NCBI GenBank assembly: GCA_902531515.1
Contig: CACAEJ010000002.1
Location: forward strand, 1-64,000
Direction: 5' to 3'
Origin: an uncultured Pseudohongiella sp.
GTDB lineage: Bacteria; Pseudomonadota; Gammaproteobacteria; Pseudomonadales; Pseudohongiellaceae
Length of the DNA: 64,000 bases
The notes below the pieces were generated by a model. The model was not told where the DNA came from. It saw only the letters and a program-made list of their open reading frames with translations, and did not search any database. The translations under genes and the position numbers were made by a program. Position 1 is the first letter of the stretch. Each line of letters starts with the position of its first letter. This document shows, piece after piece, positions 8,164-17,847 of the stretch.

Positions 8164-9510
8164 CTAGTCTTGCCCAGCCAAGGATCGCTCCTCTCTTTCT
8201 TTGCGCTCAGCAGCTAACTTCTCATAGCCTTCATCATCCAAGTGAGTCACAGCAATCCAAGCATGAGACATTTCGTCGCCAGTTCGGCTACCGCCATAAA
8301 CCCATTGGTCTGGATCAGGGTTATTGGGGTTATCTGCAGTGTTGTCATACCATTGCTTGACGACCAAAACTGCCCCAACTGGGAGCAATGGTGCTAAGTC
8401 TGGGTCATAAATATGGCTATGATGCCAAGTCGCACTCCAGTTAGAAATCTGACTTATCTGCTCGGTTCTTCCAGTTTCCGGATAGAAAACCTCTAAAGAG
8501 GCAGCATTCATCCTAAGATGGCCATGCGGCTGGAAGCTATCTATCCGAACTGGGTGATCCCAAGAATGGAAACCTTGAGTCATTGCATAGCCATTTGGAG
8601 GCACAATCAAATTACCGTTCTCATAGCCTTCTCTCAAAGGGTAAAGCTTGAGATCTTGCCTATATGGGCTTTCCGCCACTTCAAATTCCTCGTCGTGGAA
8701 CCAAATACCCATTTCGACAACGTTATCTTTAACCGCTTCACCTTGCGCAGTAGCACCAACTCCGCCGGGATACATGTGGATATCCCAATATATACGGGAG
8801 TCGCCAGGCATTTCACGGCATACGCCTTCTGGCATTAACTCACCCCACTTACCCATAGCGTATTCTGTAAGCTGGCTAAACCGCTCATAGTCGCCAGTTT
8901 CCGGGTTCATGACGTCTAAAGATGGATTTGAGTGGTGTACAACGGCTCTTGCATCGCCCCTTGGCTTAACTTGCATCGCCTTAATACAGCGCTTTTCAGT
9001 CAACCCTGTATCCACATAGTGTTTGTGCCATAGGTCGTTACCGCCGGCGGGGATATCTATAGGAATGGAAGCAATAACAAGGTCTGGTTCGCCTAACTCT
9101 GGCTCAAAATTCCAAGCTTCAAGGCTTGGTAGCACAGGCTCAGGAGGCACTATATCTGCGGGTCCCATCGGTGATCCGCTGTTGACCCACGCAACAACCG
9201 TATCAATTTCGTCTTGAGAAAGTCTCCAATCCCCTTCTAATTCTTGGATACCAATACCATGATCGTAGGCGTAAGGAGGCATTTCTCTATTTGCAACCTT
9301 AAGCTGAATCAATGGCGCCCAAGGGCGGACCTGATCATAGTTTTCAAATTGCATTGGCCCAATGCCACCTTCTCTGTGGCACACGACACAGTTTTCATTT
9401 ATGATCCGCGCAACATGAGTGTTGTAGGTAACCTCGTCGCTCTGCGCCAGAACTAGGCCTGCTGAGGCCAGAGCAGCAAGGGCTGCCAAAAAACGTTGCA
9501 TTAATTTCAT
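8164..9510 (-). CDS. Exported cytochrome c / PHM-like copper monooxygenase fusion (copy 3)
   Basis: 448 residues; GGGAGAA precedes the ATG and the signal peptide ends near LVLAQ. Heme c: C41-V-V-C-H45. Copper ligands by motif comparison with animal PHM: H192 and H193 (AVVHHSNP) plus H245 (WDIHMYPGG) for CuH; H329 and H331 (QPHGHLRM) plus M414 (GDEMSHAW) for CuM. All six are present, so a coupled binuclear site is plausible. The SFQPHGH to WYDNT stretch is the C-terminal PHM subdomain. It follows the CCWTN gene on the same strand after a 219-nt gap. PGAP-like pipelines might call it simply cytochrome c or hypothetical. Confidence 0.83.
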   Translation of the reverse strand: MKLMQRFLAALAALASAGLVLAQSDEVTYNTHVARIINENCVVCHREGGIGPMQFENYDQVRPWAPLIQLKVANREMPPYAYDHGIGIQELEGDWRLSQDEIDTVVAWVNSGSPMGPADIVPPEPVLPSLEAWNFEPELGEPDLVIASIPIDIPAGGNDLWHKHYVDTGLTEKRCIKAMQVKPRGDARAVVHHSNPSLDVMNPETGDYERFSQLTEYAMGKWGELMPEGVCREMPGDSRIYWDIHMYPGGVGATAQGEAVKDNVVEMGIWFHDEEFEVAESPYRQDLKLYPLREGYENGNLIVPPNGYAMTQGFHSWDHPVRIDSFQPHGHLRMNAASLEVFYPETGRTEQISQISNWSATWHHSHIYDPDLAPLLPVGAVLVVKQWYDNTADNPNNPDPDQWVYGGSRTGDEMSHAWIAVTHLDDEGYEKLAAERKEREERSLAGQD

Positions 9511-9729
9511 GCTTTTCTCCCAAATTACAGATTTGTGGAATTCACCGAATAATACTAATTCTGGTTGGCTAAAAAGTCCATAGAATGTGTTGATTTCGTT
9601 ACGGTTTATGCAACAAATTGAAACTACACTTCACGAGTCTTAGCTAGGGTAATATTTATTTGTTTCGCTTCTGCAAGATATTGGCGGGAATATACCCGGG
9701 CAATTGCCATGATGCCGGGATTTGTCGTA

Positions 9730-10677
9730 TTACTCGACCATTACCCTTTGCCAAACGTTCGTCCAGCAGCATTGATCTCCGTTTGAACTGTCTGGGCCGC
9801 GATGAACATCTACTTTGGTCCTTATAATATATTCTCCGGGCTCAGAGAAGGTTGCATAAACTCTTCCAAGTCCTGCCGAGCCTTCGATCCTCAACTCGTT
9901 AGGATCTGGTTCCCGGAAAAAGCGGAACCTTGGATTATCCTCATCGTACGGGTTTTCCTCGACTTCAGTATCTGGGTGGCGAGTGAATTCTACGCTACCG
10001 GGGCCTTGATGTTTTTCAAAGGAGACACCCATAGGAATAGCTTCCTCAAAACGAGGATCTTCCGGGTCTCGTTCTGCTGGGTCAGTTGCATTAATAATCA
10101 GCTCCACAGGAATACCAACTTGAGCGGGGTTTCGAGGATAATCTTCCACATCGCCCACCAAGCCATAAGGGGGCCCCCGTTGTGCTCCATTCTCTCCAAT
10201 ACCAACCATCGGCTGCATTCCGCCTTGAGGACGCGGTAAAATAAAGTCTAATTCGTAAGCAGACGAACCCCTGCGTCCAGGGACTTTTAAAGTTTCACTT
10301 TCACCGGTGGTCAAATACCACCAGACATCATTGTCTTGTTGCGACTCTGGAACAGTTACCGCGAATGCGCCTACAGTTCTCCCCGCAGGGAAATATGTCG
10401 GCTGTTCGCCATCGAACTCTGCCGGCTCTATATAGTTTTCTTCGCCTAGCGGAATTTCCACAGCTTCGTCGTTACGGTTTATGATTCCAAATGAGAAACT
10501 GGTTGTGCCATCTGGGTTGGCAATCCATCCCTCTAAAACAGGAATTATTGGCATACCGCCAGGAGGTGCCAAACTTAAAAATCGGGCATTATCAGCCGAT
10601 TGCCCGTTTACGGTTAAAACCGCTGAAGAAAAAATACCTAGTATTGTTGTTGCTATGAATTTTTTATGAAGTAGCAT
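9730..10677 (-). CDS. Secreted CCWTN-motif protein (partner of heme-PHM genes)
   Basis: 315 residues, no known family recognised. It has a signal peptide (to about residue 25, VNGQ), a central beta-rich region with GEENYIEPAEFDGEQPTYFPAG, and a C-terminal Ig/PKD-like strand pattern (YATFSEPGEYIIRTKVDV) ending in DQCCWTNVWQRVMVE. A clear paralog sits at 41408-42280 and shares the NxIEPAEFDGxQPT block and the CCWTN end. Both copies neighbour heme-PHM genes, and the second overlaps one by 4 nt. This suggests a partner or accessory role, perhaps substrate or copper handling, but function is unknown. Confidence 0.7.
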   Translation of the reverse strand: MLLHKKFIATTILGIFSSAVLTVNGQSADNARFLSLAPPGGMPIIPVLEGWIANPDGTTSFSFGIINRNDEAVEIPLGEENYIEPAEFDGEQPTYFPAGRTVGAFAVTVPESQQDNDVWWYLTTGESETLKVPGRRGSSAYELDFILPRPQGGMQPMVGIGENGAQRGPPYGLVGDVEDYPRNPAQVGIPVELIINATDPAERDPEDPRFEEAIPMGVSFEKHQGPGSVEFTRHPDTEVEENPYDEDNPRFRFFREPDPNELRIEGSAGLGRVYATFSEPGEYIIRTKVDVHRGPDSSNGDQCCWTNVWQRVMVE

Positions 10678-10904
10678 TCAATGTCTCTCCCCAAAAATCG
10701 GTAAGGCTATGCCATAATTCCGATGGTAAACCACGCGAATTTTTAGTCCACGATGTAAAATTTTTATTTATCTATTGAAACCCATTAATTAGGGGCGCTA
10801 GCATAGCGACCAAATCAACTCACGTCCAGTTGCAGCACCTCGAAAATGATGGCCTTATGACTTTGTTTTTTACAAATTGTTACAGCCTGACTCTGAGAAA
10901 ACAG

Positions 10905-12581
10905 ATGATGAAATTATTAATAGCCAGCTCTATCGTTTTAGGCTCGATGTTTTCAACAGCGGTTTATTCGGCACTGGATCGGGTTATCGATTTTGCGCTC
11001 CTGGATGAAGTCGGAGTGTTCCATCAGTTAAGCAGATATGAGCATAAAGAGGCTGTCGCGCTGATGTCATTTGATCAAGCATGTGAATCGATGCCCATGA
11101 TGCTTGCCGAATATAGTTCTTTAGTGAAAGAATTTTCCAATCTTGACATTGAATTTCTTCTAATTGACTCCGCTGATTTAGGAAGGGAAGCTTTAATTAG
11201 TCTAGGTTTGAATATACCCATTTTAGAGGATGACGGGCAGCTGGTGTCTGAGTCTTTGGGAATTGAAAACGCTGGCGAAGTTTTCATACTGAACCCAGAC
11301 AGGTTATCTCTGTATTTTCGAGGGCCCGTATCGTTGGAACTGAAAGACTCGTTAAGCTCTTTGAAAACTCTCCAAGATACTCTTGAGTTAGAGTCAGGGG
11401 ACTGCAGCATCGAGTACCCTGTTAAGATGGCGCATGAGCTTAAAGCACCCGATTATGCTTCGGAGATTGCCCCTATCATTATTGAGAATTGCGTTGCTTG
11501 CCACAGTCAAGACGGTGTGGGCCCTTTCGCATTTGATAGTTACATAATGGTGCTTGGTTGGTCTCCGATGATTCGCGAGGTGCTCTTGAATAAGCGAATG
11601 CCTCCCATGCAAGTTGATCCCTATGTTGGATACTCTCATAACGCACGATATCTTGATACTAATCAGCTGCAGGCTCTTATTCACTGGATTGATGCAGGCG
11701 CACCTCAGGGAACTTCAGCAGTCGATCCTTTGGAGAGTTTTAGCCCAGAAGGAGAAAACCACTGGGCGTTGGGTGAACCAGATTACATTGTATTTACTAA
11801 GAGTCATGATGTGCCTCCTACAGGAGTTCTCGACTACATTTATGATGAGGTTGATCTGCCCTTCGAAGAGGACAAATGGCTGCGTGCGGTTGAGTTCAAA
11901 GCCGGAAACTCAGCTGTTCTTCATCATTTAATGACCTTTGTCACAGAGCCAAGTGAAGATTTTTGGGGTAAAGAAAGAAGCCAAACTTCGGCAACAAGAA
12001 GATTTGTCGAAAGCTATTCTCCTGGGAAAAGCAATGTAAAGATATTCAATAAAGGAACAGGTGTCTTTATACCAAAAGGGAATGGTTTATCAATGCAATT
12101 TCATTACGTCACAAACGGGCAGCGTACAACTGATATCTCTAGATTGGGGTTGTATTTTAGTGAGGAAAAAGACCTGCGTGAGCGACTGGTTCAGGCGGTT
12201 TCTACACGGTTTGTCTTGCCGCCAAACGAGCCGAACTTTGAATTGCGCACTGATTTTGTGTTTGAATCCCAGGTGGTGCTTACCGGTGTACGCGCAAGAA
12301 TGAACTATCGTGGGAAAAGGATGAAATTCTCAATTGAAGAACCTAGCGGAGTAGTTAAAGATATTTTCAGCATTCCTGCTTATAACTATGGCTGGCAACC
12401 TCATTACGTTTTGGATGAACCTATAACTCTTGAATCGGGTACAAAAGTGCACGTAACAGGCGCTTTAGATAATTCAATTTCCAACCCAACAAATCCAGAC
12501 CCAGAAAAAGAAGTAACTTTTGGTTTGAATAGTTGGGATGAGATGTTCACCGGGTACTTCACATTTTATAAGACACGTTAA
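10905..12581 (+). CDS. Redoxin - cytochrome c - PHM-like fusion lacking the CuM histidines
   Basis: The track ORF starts at 10830; MMKLLIASSIVLGSMFSTAVYS from 10905 is the better signal-peptide start (558 residues). Order: degenerate thioredoxin-like redoxin domain (about 25-165, one Cys in FDQACESM), heme c motif CVACHSQDGVGPF (C196-H200), then the PHM-like fold. CuH motifs remain (VLHHLMTF, MQFHYVTNG) and the late Met is present (WDEMFTGYF), but the His-x-His of the CuM site reads ARMNYRGKRMKF where relatives have a HMHxRGK-type motif. It may therefore be redox-only or inactive as a monooxygenase. It is divergent from 9730-10677 and followed after 29 nt by an MFS gene. Confidence 0.8.
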   Translation: MMKLLIASSIVLGSMFSTAVYSALDRVIDFALLDEVGVFHQLSRYEHKEAVALMSFDQACESMPMMLAEYSSLVKEFSNLDIEFLLIDSADLGREALISLGLNIPILEDDGQLVSESLGIENAGEVFILNPDRLSLYFRGPVSLELKDSLSSLKTLQDTLELESGDCSIEYPVKMAHELKAPDYASEIAPIIIENCVACHSQDGVGPFAFDSYIMVLGWSPMIREVLLNKRMPPMQVDPYVGYSHNARYLDTNQLQALIHWIDAGAPQGTSAVDPLESFSPEGENHWALGEPDYIVFTKSHDVPPTGVLDYIYDEVDLPFEEDKWLRAVEFKAGNSAVLHHLMTFVTEPSEDFWGKERSQTSATRRFVESYSPGKSNVKIFNKGTGVFIPKGNGLSMQFHYVTNGQRTTDISRLGLYFSEEKDLRERLVQAVSTRFVLPPNEPNFELRTDFVFESQVVLTGVRARMNYRGKRMKFSIEEPSGVVKDIFSIPAYNYGWQPHYVLDEPITLESGTKVHVTGALDNSISNPTNPDPEKEVTFGLNSWDEMFTGYFTFYKTR

Positions 12582-12610
12582 TTTAAGACTTTACTTAATC
12601 GATAAAATCA

Positions 12611-13864
12611 ATGCGGCGAGATACGGATAGTCAAATTTATTATGGATGGAAAATTGTTGCTGCGATATTTGTGTTGCTGACTTTCACCAGTGGTTTAAGT
12701 TTTTATAACCATGCGATTTATCTAAATGCTTTAGCGGCCCAACCTGCATTTACGGTCGGTATAGCTTCGACGTCGGTTTCAATTTTTTTTCTAACAGGAG
12801 GTGTGACCGGATTATTCGTAGCGCGTTGGGTAGAAGATTATGACCCTCGAATCTCAATAACAGCGGGAGCGGTGATGTCATTCGTATCGCTCAGTCTAAT
12901 AGCTTACGTGGAGACGACTCTTCAACTATTTTTAGTTTATGGGTTATTCGGAGCTGGTTTTTCAGCTTCATCTTTGATTCCCGCGACGACTCTAGTAACT
13001 CGATGGTTCAAAAAAAGGAGAGCGATGGCGCTTTCGATTGCGTCAACCGGACTTTCTTTGGGTGGAGTGATACTGACCCCACTTTCAATATTGATGGTTG
13101 ATTCCCTTGGCTTTAAAATTGCCGCCCCTCTGATCGGAGTAATTTATTTGCTGGGAGTTATTCCAGTCTCTTGGATATTCTTGCGGACCAGCCCCGAATC
13201 CCTTGGATTACTCCCGGACGGAGAGAAAGCAGAACCGTATTCTCAAGATAATCATTCAATTGGTATTGACTCAAAAAGTGACGGTCTAAGTTTTCGAGAA
13301 GCCTTGACGGGTCGTTTCTTCTGGGCGCTCAGCCTTGCGTATATTTTTCTTATGGCCGCGCAAGTTGGGGGGATAGCTCATCAGTATGGTCTTGTCAGGG
13401 AGCAACTGTCTGAGGCAGAAACTGCTATTGCTGTCGCGATCTTACCTGTATTCAGCATAATTGGCAGACTGATCGGAGGATGGATCGTTGAACAAATATC
13501 GATTAGAAAATTTGCGATTGTAATGATGTTCTTGCAGGCATTTTCATTAAGCCTGCTATCGATGGGTTACACCGTAGCCACTCTCTGTATTGGTTTAGCT
13601 ATTTTCGGTGCTTCGGTTGGCAATCTTTTAATGTTGCAACCACTCCTGATCGCAGAGGCTTATGGTGTAAAAGACTACGCAAAGATCTTTTCTATAAGCA
13701 ACCTAATGTCTTCGTGTGGAACTGCAATGGGGCCCGCCGTACTAGGAGTAATATATGCAGCAAGTTCAAATTTTTATCAACTACCTTATGCAGCAGCCGC
13801 TATGTCGGGCGCTATAGGTTTGAGCCTATTTATATTTGGTGGCAAAATTATTAAACAAAATTAA
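12611..13864 (+). CDS. MFS transporter (OFA/monocarboxylate-like)
   Basis: 417 residues with about twelve hydrophobic segments. The YYGWKIVAAIFVLLTFTSGLSFYNHAIYL opening is typical of the oxalate/formate antiporter and monocarboxylate-type MFS group, and WFKKRRAMALSIASTGLSLGGV is the loop between TM4 and TM5 in that group. It begins 29 nt after the redoxin-heme-PHM gene with no terminator between, so cotranscription is likely. This suggests uptake or efflux of a small organic acid linked to that gene, but the substrate is unknown. Confidence 0.85.
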   Translation: MRRDTDSQIYYGWKIVAAIFVLLTFTSGLSFYNHAIYLNALAAQPAFTVGIASTSVSIFFLTGGVTGLFVARWVEDYDPRISITAGAVMSFVSLSLIAYVETTLQLFLVYGLFGAGFSASSLIPATTLVTRWFKKRRAMALSIASTGLSLGGVILTPLSILMVDSLGFKIAAPLIGVIYLLGVIPVSWIFLRTSPESLGLLPDGEKAEPYSQDNHSIGIDSKSDGLSFREALTGRFFWALSLAYIFLMAAQVGGIAHQYGLVREQLSEAETAIAVAILPVFSIIGRLIGGWIVEQISIRKFAIVMMFLQAFSLSLLSMGYTVATLCIGLAIFGASVGNLLMLQPLLIAEAYGVKDYAKIFSISNLMSSCGTAMGPAVLGVIYAASSNFYQLPYAAAAMSGAIGLSLFIFGGKIIKQN

Positions 13865-14000
13865 AGTGTTTAGTGTTTTATCATTTGGTATTGGAAAAAG
13901 CTGAAGAATTAGCGTTTTATTTTATAGCTTTATTTGAATTTCATCCGGTGTTTGCACAAAATTTGGTTGACGCTTTGGTTTCAATAATACGTTGTAAGCA

Positions 14001-14876
14001 GTGTGGATCATTATGAGTTTGGCCCATTTAGACCCTCAGTTTCGCAGCTACCTCAGAGAACCGCCACGCATTTCCTACACGAACCCTGACGATACTTGGC
14101 TGGTAAGAAATTTTGTTTCTTCACTCGAAATTTTGTTGGGAAGAAGTCGAATTGAGGCAGTTTATAATCGTTTGAAGGGACGAGAATTCAGTATTTCAAC
14201 ATTTTTTTCAAGTGCACTTAAAGAAACTGGGATCACCGCAGAATACGAAGAAAAAAAACTTGATGCGATTCCAAAAGCTGGGCCTTTGATGTTCGTGGCA
14301 AATCATCCTTTTGGCGTTGTTGATGGAATCGTATTATGTGATATGGCTCTGAGGGTGCGCGGTGATCTGCGAATAATGCTTCACTCACTTCTTTGTCAGG
14401 ACAAAGAGCTCGCGCCATTTTTTCTCCCCATCGATTTTCATGAAACAAAGCATGCGTTAAAAACTAACATACGATCAAAACAGTTGGCGTTAGAGTTTTT
14501 GTCACAAGACGTGCCAGTTTTAATTTTTCCGTCTGGGACCGTGTCTACCGCGGATAAATTTGGCTTTGGTTCTGTCCAAGATGCTCCTTGGACTACTTTC
14601 GCCGCAAAGATAATCCGAGAGGCTCGCGCGACCGTCGTCCCAATTTTCTTCCATGGACAAAATAGCCGCAAATTCCACATCGCATCGCATATCGCAGAGC
14701 CGTTACGTATGGCAATGCTGGTCCACGAGGCTCTCAACAAGTTCGGCAAAACGGTGAAGATTGAAATAGGAGACCCTCTTTCGTGGGACCAGTTGTCAGA
14801 TAAAGGCGGTCGTCAACAACTAACAGCTTATCTGTATCGGAAAGTGCAGGCTCTGCGAGACTTGTCGAGAAATTAG
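14001..14876 (+). CDS. Lysophospholipid acyltransferase family protein
   Basis: 291 residues, cytoplasmic or membrane-associated PlsC-like acyltransferase. The catalytic block is VANHPFGVVDG, an NHPxG..D motif with His and Asp, as in the hemolysin-like branch of glycerolipid or ornithine-lipid acyltransferases. The acceptor-binding block is FPSGTVSTADKFGFG, followed by VVPIFFHGQNSRKF. The ORF starts at GTG 14001; an ATG at 14013 is equally possible and neither has a strong ribosome site. It stands alone between the MFS gene and the amidohydrolase. The acyl acceptor cannot be assigned. Confidence 0.85.
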   Translation: MWIIMSLAHLDPQFRSYLREPPRISYTNPDDTWLVRNFVSSLEILLGRSRIEAVYNRLKGREFSISTFFSSALKETGITAEYEEKKLDAIPKAGPLMFVANHPFGVVDGIVLCDMALRVRGDLRIMLHSLLCQDKELAPFFLPIDFHETKHALKTNIRSKQLALEFLSQDVPVLIFPSGTVSTADKFGFGSVQDAPWTTFAAKIIREARATVVPIFFHGQNSRKFHIASHIAEPLRMAMLVHEALNKFGKTVKIEIGDPLSWDQLSDKGGRQQLTAYLYRKVQALRDLSRN

Positions 14877-15011
14877 AATAATTCGTATTGGGTTTCGGTT
14901 AAATAGAACTCTGAATTTGCGTCAGTAATAAAATCCCTGCACACTAACCCCTGTTAGCTGAGGTTTTGGAATATAGAAGCAGAGGAAAAAGAGGCAGGAG
15001 AGAGTTTTCGA

Positions 15012-16733
15012 ATGAGCAAATCCATTTCACTGCGCCTTTTGGCATCGATTTTAGTTGTCGCATCCAGTTGTTCTCCCAAAAAAGAGTTCCAGGAATCGGC
15101 TGAAGAGCAGTTGCATCCAGCAGACTTAATTTTTGTCGGCGAAAACATTATTACGATGGAAAGCGATAATGTTGAGGCGGTTGCAGTAATTGGAGATCGC
15201 ATAGCTGCGGTTGGCGATAGGCAGCATATTATGGAAATGAAGGATGATCATACTCGGCTTATCGAGTTGGGAGACCATGCCCTTTTGCCAGGATTTATCG
15301 ACGCCCACGGCCACTTCGGAGCTGTAGCAACTTATTCAGCACTTTTAGATCTATCATCTCCCCCTGTAGGTGAGATGGGAAAAATAGATGATATCGTCGA
15401 TGCTATTGGCCAATGGATTTTGATTAATGACCTCCCCGAAGGCACTGTGGTTTACGGTGTAGGATACGACGACTCTCTCCTTTTGGAGAAACGACATCCT
15501 AACAGAGACGATTTGGATCTAGCATCCACATCTCACCCGATTGTCATTAGACATGTGTCAGGACATTTGGCTTCCGCCAACTCGCTTGCGCTTAAGACCA
15601 ACAATATCGATTCCAAAACCCCTAACCCGCCAGGGGGTGTAATCCGCAGGAGAACTGAGAGTCAGGAGCCTGATGGGGTTATGGAAGAGACGGCAATGTC
15701 ACTGTTGCCCGGCAGAGACACTTTAATCGAAGAGGAAATGGGTTGGGAGTTGCGCAGGAAAGCGGTAGAGATATACGCAAGTTACGGCATTACAACCATT
15801 CAAGAAAGTAACGTAAGCACCTCTTATATTCGGGAACTAAAACAGCAAGCGCTCAAGGAACCCTTTGCTGCAGATATTGTGACGTACGTAATGGGAAATC
15901 CACTCTCGGAAACCCAACTTTCTGCTGTAGAAGTTGATTCTGAGTATTTAGGTGGAGTTCGAAATGGCGGCGTTAAGTTCGTACTTGACGGGAGTCCTCA
16001 GGGGAGAACAGCTTGGATGTCAAACCCTTATCATCAAGGACCTCCCGATGCGAAGGCAAGTTACTCTGGCTATCCAAGTTACTTACCAGATTCATATAAG
16101 AGAAACGCGGCGAGCATGTTGCGGAACGGAATACCAATCTTAGTGCATGCAAATGGTGATGCTGCCATAGAGTTAATGATTGATGGTATTGATGAAGCTA
16201 TCTCTGATCGAGCAATTGTTGATCATAGGTCTGTAATTATTCATGCGCAATTGATCCGAGAGGATCAACTCGATAGAGTCAAAGAGCTTGGCATAGTTCC
16301 ATCTTTCTATGCAGCTCACCCATATTTTTGGGGTGATTGGCATCGACAAAGTTTTGGGGATGCTCGCGCGAGTTTCATCAGCCCGTTAAAAGCTACGATC
16401 AACAGGCAGATTCCTTTTACAATCCACAATGACTCTCCGATAGTTCCGCCGGATATAATGAGATTGGTATCTATCTCTGTTAATCGGCTAACTCGAAGTG
16501 GTCATATTTTAGGTCCGGAGCAAAGAGCATCAGTGGAGGAGGCGCTCTACGCAGTTACGCAGGGTGCTTCATATCAGTATTTTGAAGAGAATGAGAAAGG
16601 AAGTATAGCTATTGGAAAGCGAGCGGATTTTGTGGTGCTTGAAAAGAATCCAATGAAAGTAGATCCTCTTGTCCTCGCTGATGTCGCCGTTATTGAGACA
16701 TTTTCGCGTGGCAAATCAATTTATAAAAAATAG
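15012..16733 (+). CDS. Amidohydrolase family 3 lipoprotein
   Basis: 573 residues. The N-terminus MSKSISLRLLASILVVASSC ends in a lipobox, so this metal-dependent hydrolase is probably lipid-anchored outside the cytoplasm. ALLPGFIDAHGHFGAV carries the His-x-His metal ligands; LVHANGDAAIELMIDGI and TIHNDSPIVPPDIM supply later metal or catalytic residues of the YtcJ/NfdA-like amidohydrolase_3 group. An exported relative is encoded at 56011-57657. It is followed after 27 nt by the hydroxyacid dehydrogenase gene, so the two may be cotranscribed. The substrate, possibly an amide or imide, is unknown. Confidence 0.88.
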   Translation: MSKSISLRLLASILVVASSCSPKKEFQESAEEQLHPADLIFVGENIITMESDNVEAVAVIGDRIAAVGDRQHIMEMKDDHTRLIELGDHALLPGFIDAHGHFGAVATYSALLDLSSPPVGEMGKIDDIVDAIGQWILINDLPEGTVVYGVGYDDSLLLEKRHPNRDDLDLASTSHPIVIRHVSGHLASANSLALKTNNIDSKTPNPPGGVIRRRTESQEPDGVMEETAMSLLPGRDTLIEEEMGWELRRKAVEIYASYGITTIQESNVSTSYIRELKQQALKEPFAADIVTYVMGNPLSETQLSAVEVDSEYLGGVRNGGVKFVLDGSPQGRTAWMSNPYHQGPPDAKASYSGYPSYLPDSYKRNAASMLRNGIPILVHANGDAAIELMIDGIDEAISDRAIVDHRSVIIHAQLIREDQLDRVKELGIVPSFYAAHPYFWGDWHRQSFGDARASFISPLKATINRQIPFTIHNDSPIVPPDIMRLVSISVNRLTRSGHILGPEQRASVEEALYAVTQGASYQYFEENEKGSIAIGKRADFVVLEKNPMKVDPLVLADVAVIETFSRGKSIYKK

Positions 16734-16760
16734 TAACTTAACCAAAAATTGGAGTATTAG

Positions 16761-17627
16761 ATGAGAGTCGCATTTATAGGTTTAGGAGTTATGGGATATC
16801 CCATGGCAGGGCATGTTCAAAAGTCCGGAACAAGCGTATGCGTCTATAATAGGACCACAAAAAAAGCAGAAGAATGGTGTAAGGAATTCGGGGGGGAAAT
16901 GGCTGATACCCCTTCTCTTGCTGCAAAAGATTGTGATGTTGTTCTAGTCTGCGTGGGAAATGACGATGATGTGCGTCAGGTAGTCACCGGAGCCGAGGGT
17001 GCCTTGAAAGGTATGAAAGACAACGCGATATTAGTTGATCATACAACTGCCTCTGCTTCTCTTGCCCGCGAATTGCAATCAGAGTCAGCTAGTCAAGGTA
17101 AAAGATTTCTTGATGCCCCCGTATCTGGTGGGCAGGCCGGTGCTGAGAACGGAGCACTGACAGTCATGATTGGTGGGAATGAGGAAACTTATAATGCAGC
17201 AAAGCCGATTATCGATACTTATTCTAAATTCAATAAGCTTTTAGGTCCTGCAGGAAACGGTCAATTAGCAAAAGCTGCAAACCAGATCTGTATTGCGGGT
17301 GTGGTCGAGGGGCTCGCAGAGGCACTGCATTTTGCAATGAAGGCAGGCTTGAACGGAGAAGATTTGATAGAGACCATTTCAAAGGGGGCAGCAGGTTCCT
17401 GGCAGATGGAGAATCGATATCAAACAATGCTAAGTGATGAGTATGAATTTGGTTTTGCTGTTGATTGGATGAGGAAGGACCTTGGTATTGCACTCAAAGA
17501 AGCCCGAAGAAATGGTGTAGAAATGCCTCTAGTTGAAATGGTCGATGAGTTCTACTCTGAGGTGCAGAAGAGTGGAGGTGGTCGCTGGGATACCTCCAGT
17601 TTGTTGACACGTTATACTAGAGAATAA
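16761..17627 (+). CDS. NAD(P)-dependent 3-hydroxyisobutyrate dehydrogenase family protein
   Basis: 288 residues. FIGLGVMGYPMAGHVQKSG is the Rossmann dinucleotide motif of beta-hydroxyacid dehydrogenases; DAPVSGGQAGAENGALTVMIGG is the substrate-binding signature and GNGQLAKAANQICIAG contains the catalytic Lys. The length is normal for 3-hydroxyisobutyrate or tartronate-semialdehyde reductases. The ATG has a weak GGAG site (TTGGAGTATTAG). The exact substrate cannot be told from sequence; it could also be a succinic-semialdehyde or glyoxylate reductase. Confidence 0.9.
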   Translation: MRVAFIGLGVMGYPMAGHVQKSGTSVCVYNRTTKKAEEWCKEFGGEMADTPSLAAKDCDVVLVCVGNDDDVRQVVTGAEGALKGMKDNAILVDHTTASASLARELQSESASQGKRFLDAPVSGGQAGAENGALTVMIGGNEETYNAAKPIIDTYSKFNKLLGPAGNGQLAKAANQICIAGVVEGLAEALHFAMKAGLNGEDLIETISKGAAGSWQMENRYQTMLSDEYEFGFAVDWMRKDLGIALKEARRNGVEMPLVEMVDEFYSEVQKSGGGRWDTSSLLTRYTRE

Positions 17628-17652
17628 TTATCCTAAAAAAGATTTTTCAAAG

Positions 17653-17672
17653 AGCCTCCTAATTAGGGGGCT
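17653..17672 (+). terminator. Possible weak terminator or hairpin
   Basis: AGCCTCCT-aatt-AGGGGGCT is an 8-bp stem with one G-U pair, 25 nt after the hydroxyacid dehydrogenase stop. It lacks a good T-run, so termination here is uncertain. Confidence 0.3.
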
Positions 17673-17847
17673 TGGCGGTTACGATTTGTTGAAATTGTCG
17701 CCTCTATCCCAGAGACAATAATTCAATTCAACCTGAATTCAATTCATCCTGCGTCATAATTTGTCGGCAAGCTCGCTGTTTCTATTGATTATTATGGTCT
17801 AAAGATCTAAGTTACGGGCTCTGTGTGAACAATTGTTGGGGGCTGTA

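Noticed and set aside
5313-9456. Plus-strand ORFs opposite the heme-PHM genes (for example 5313-5675, 8518-8838)
   Set aside because: They recur in parallel because the minus-strand genes are paralogs; no ribosome sites or domains. Antisense shadows.
4978-9510. Repeated DNA considered as an insertion sequence or composite element
   Set aside because: Repeats are the paralogous genes themselves; no transposase, terminal inverted repeats or target duplications were seen.
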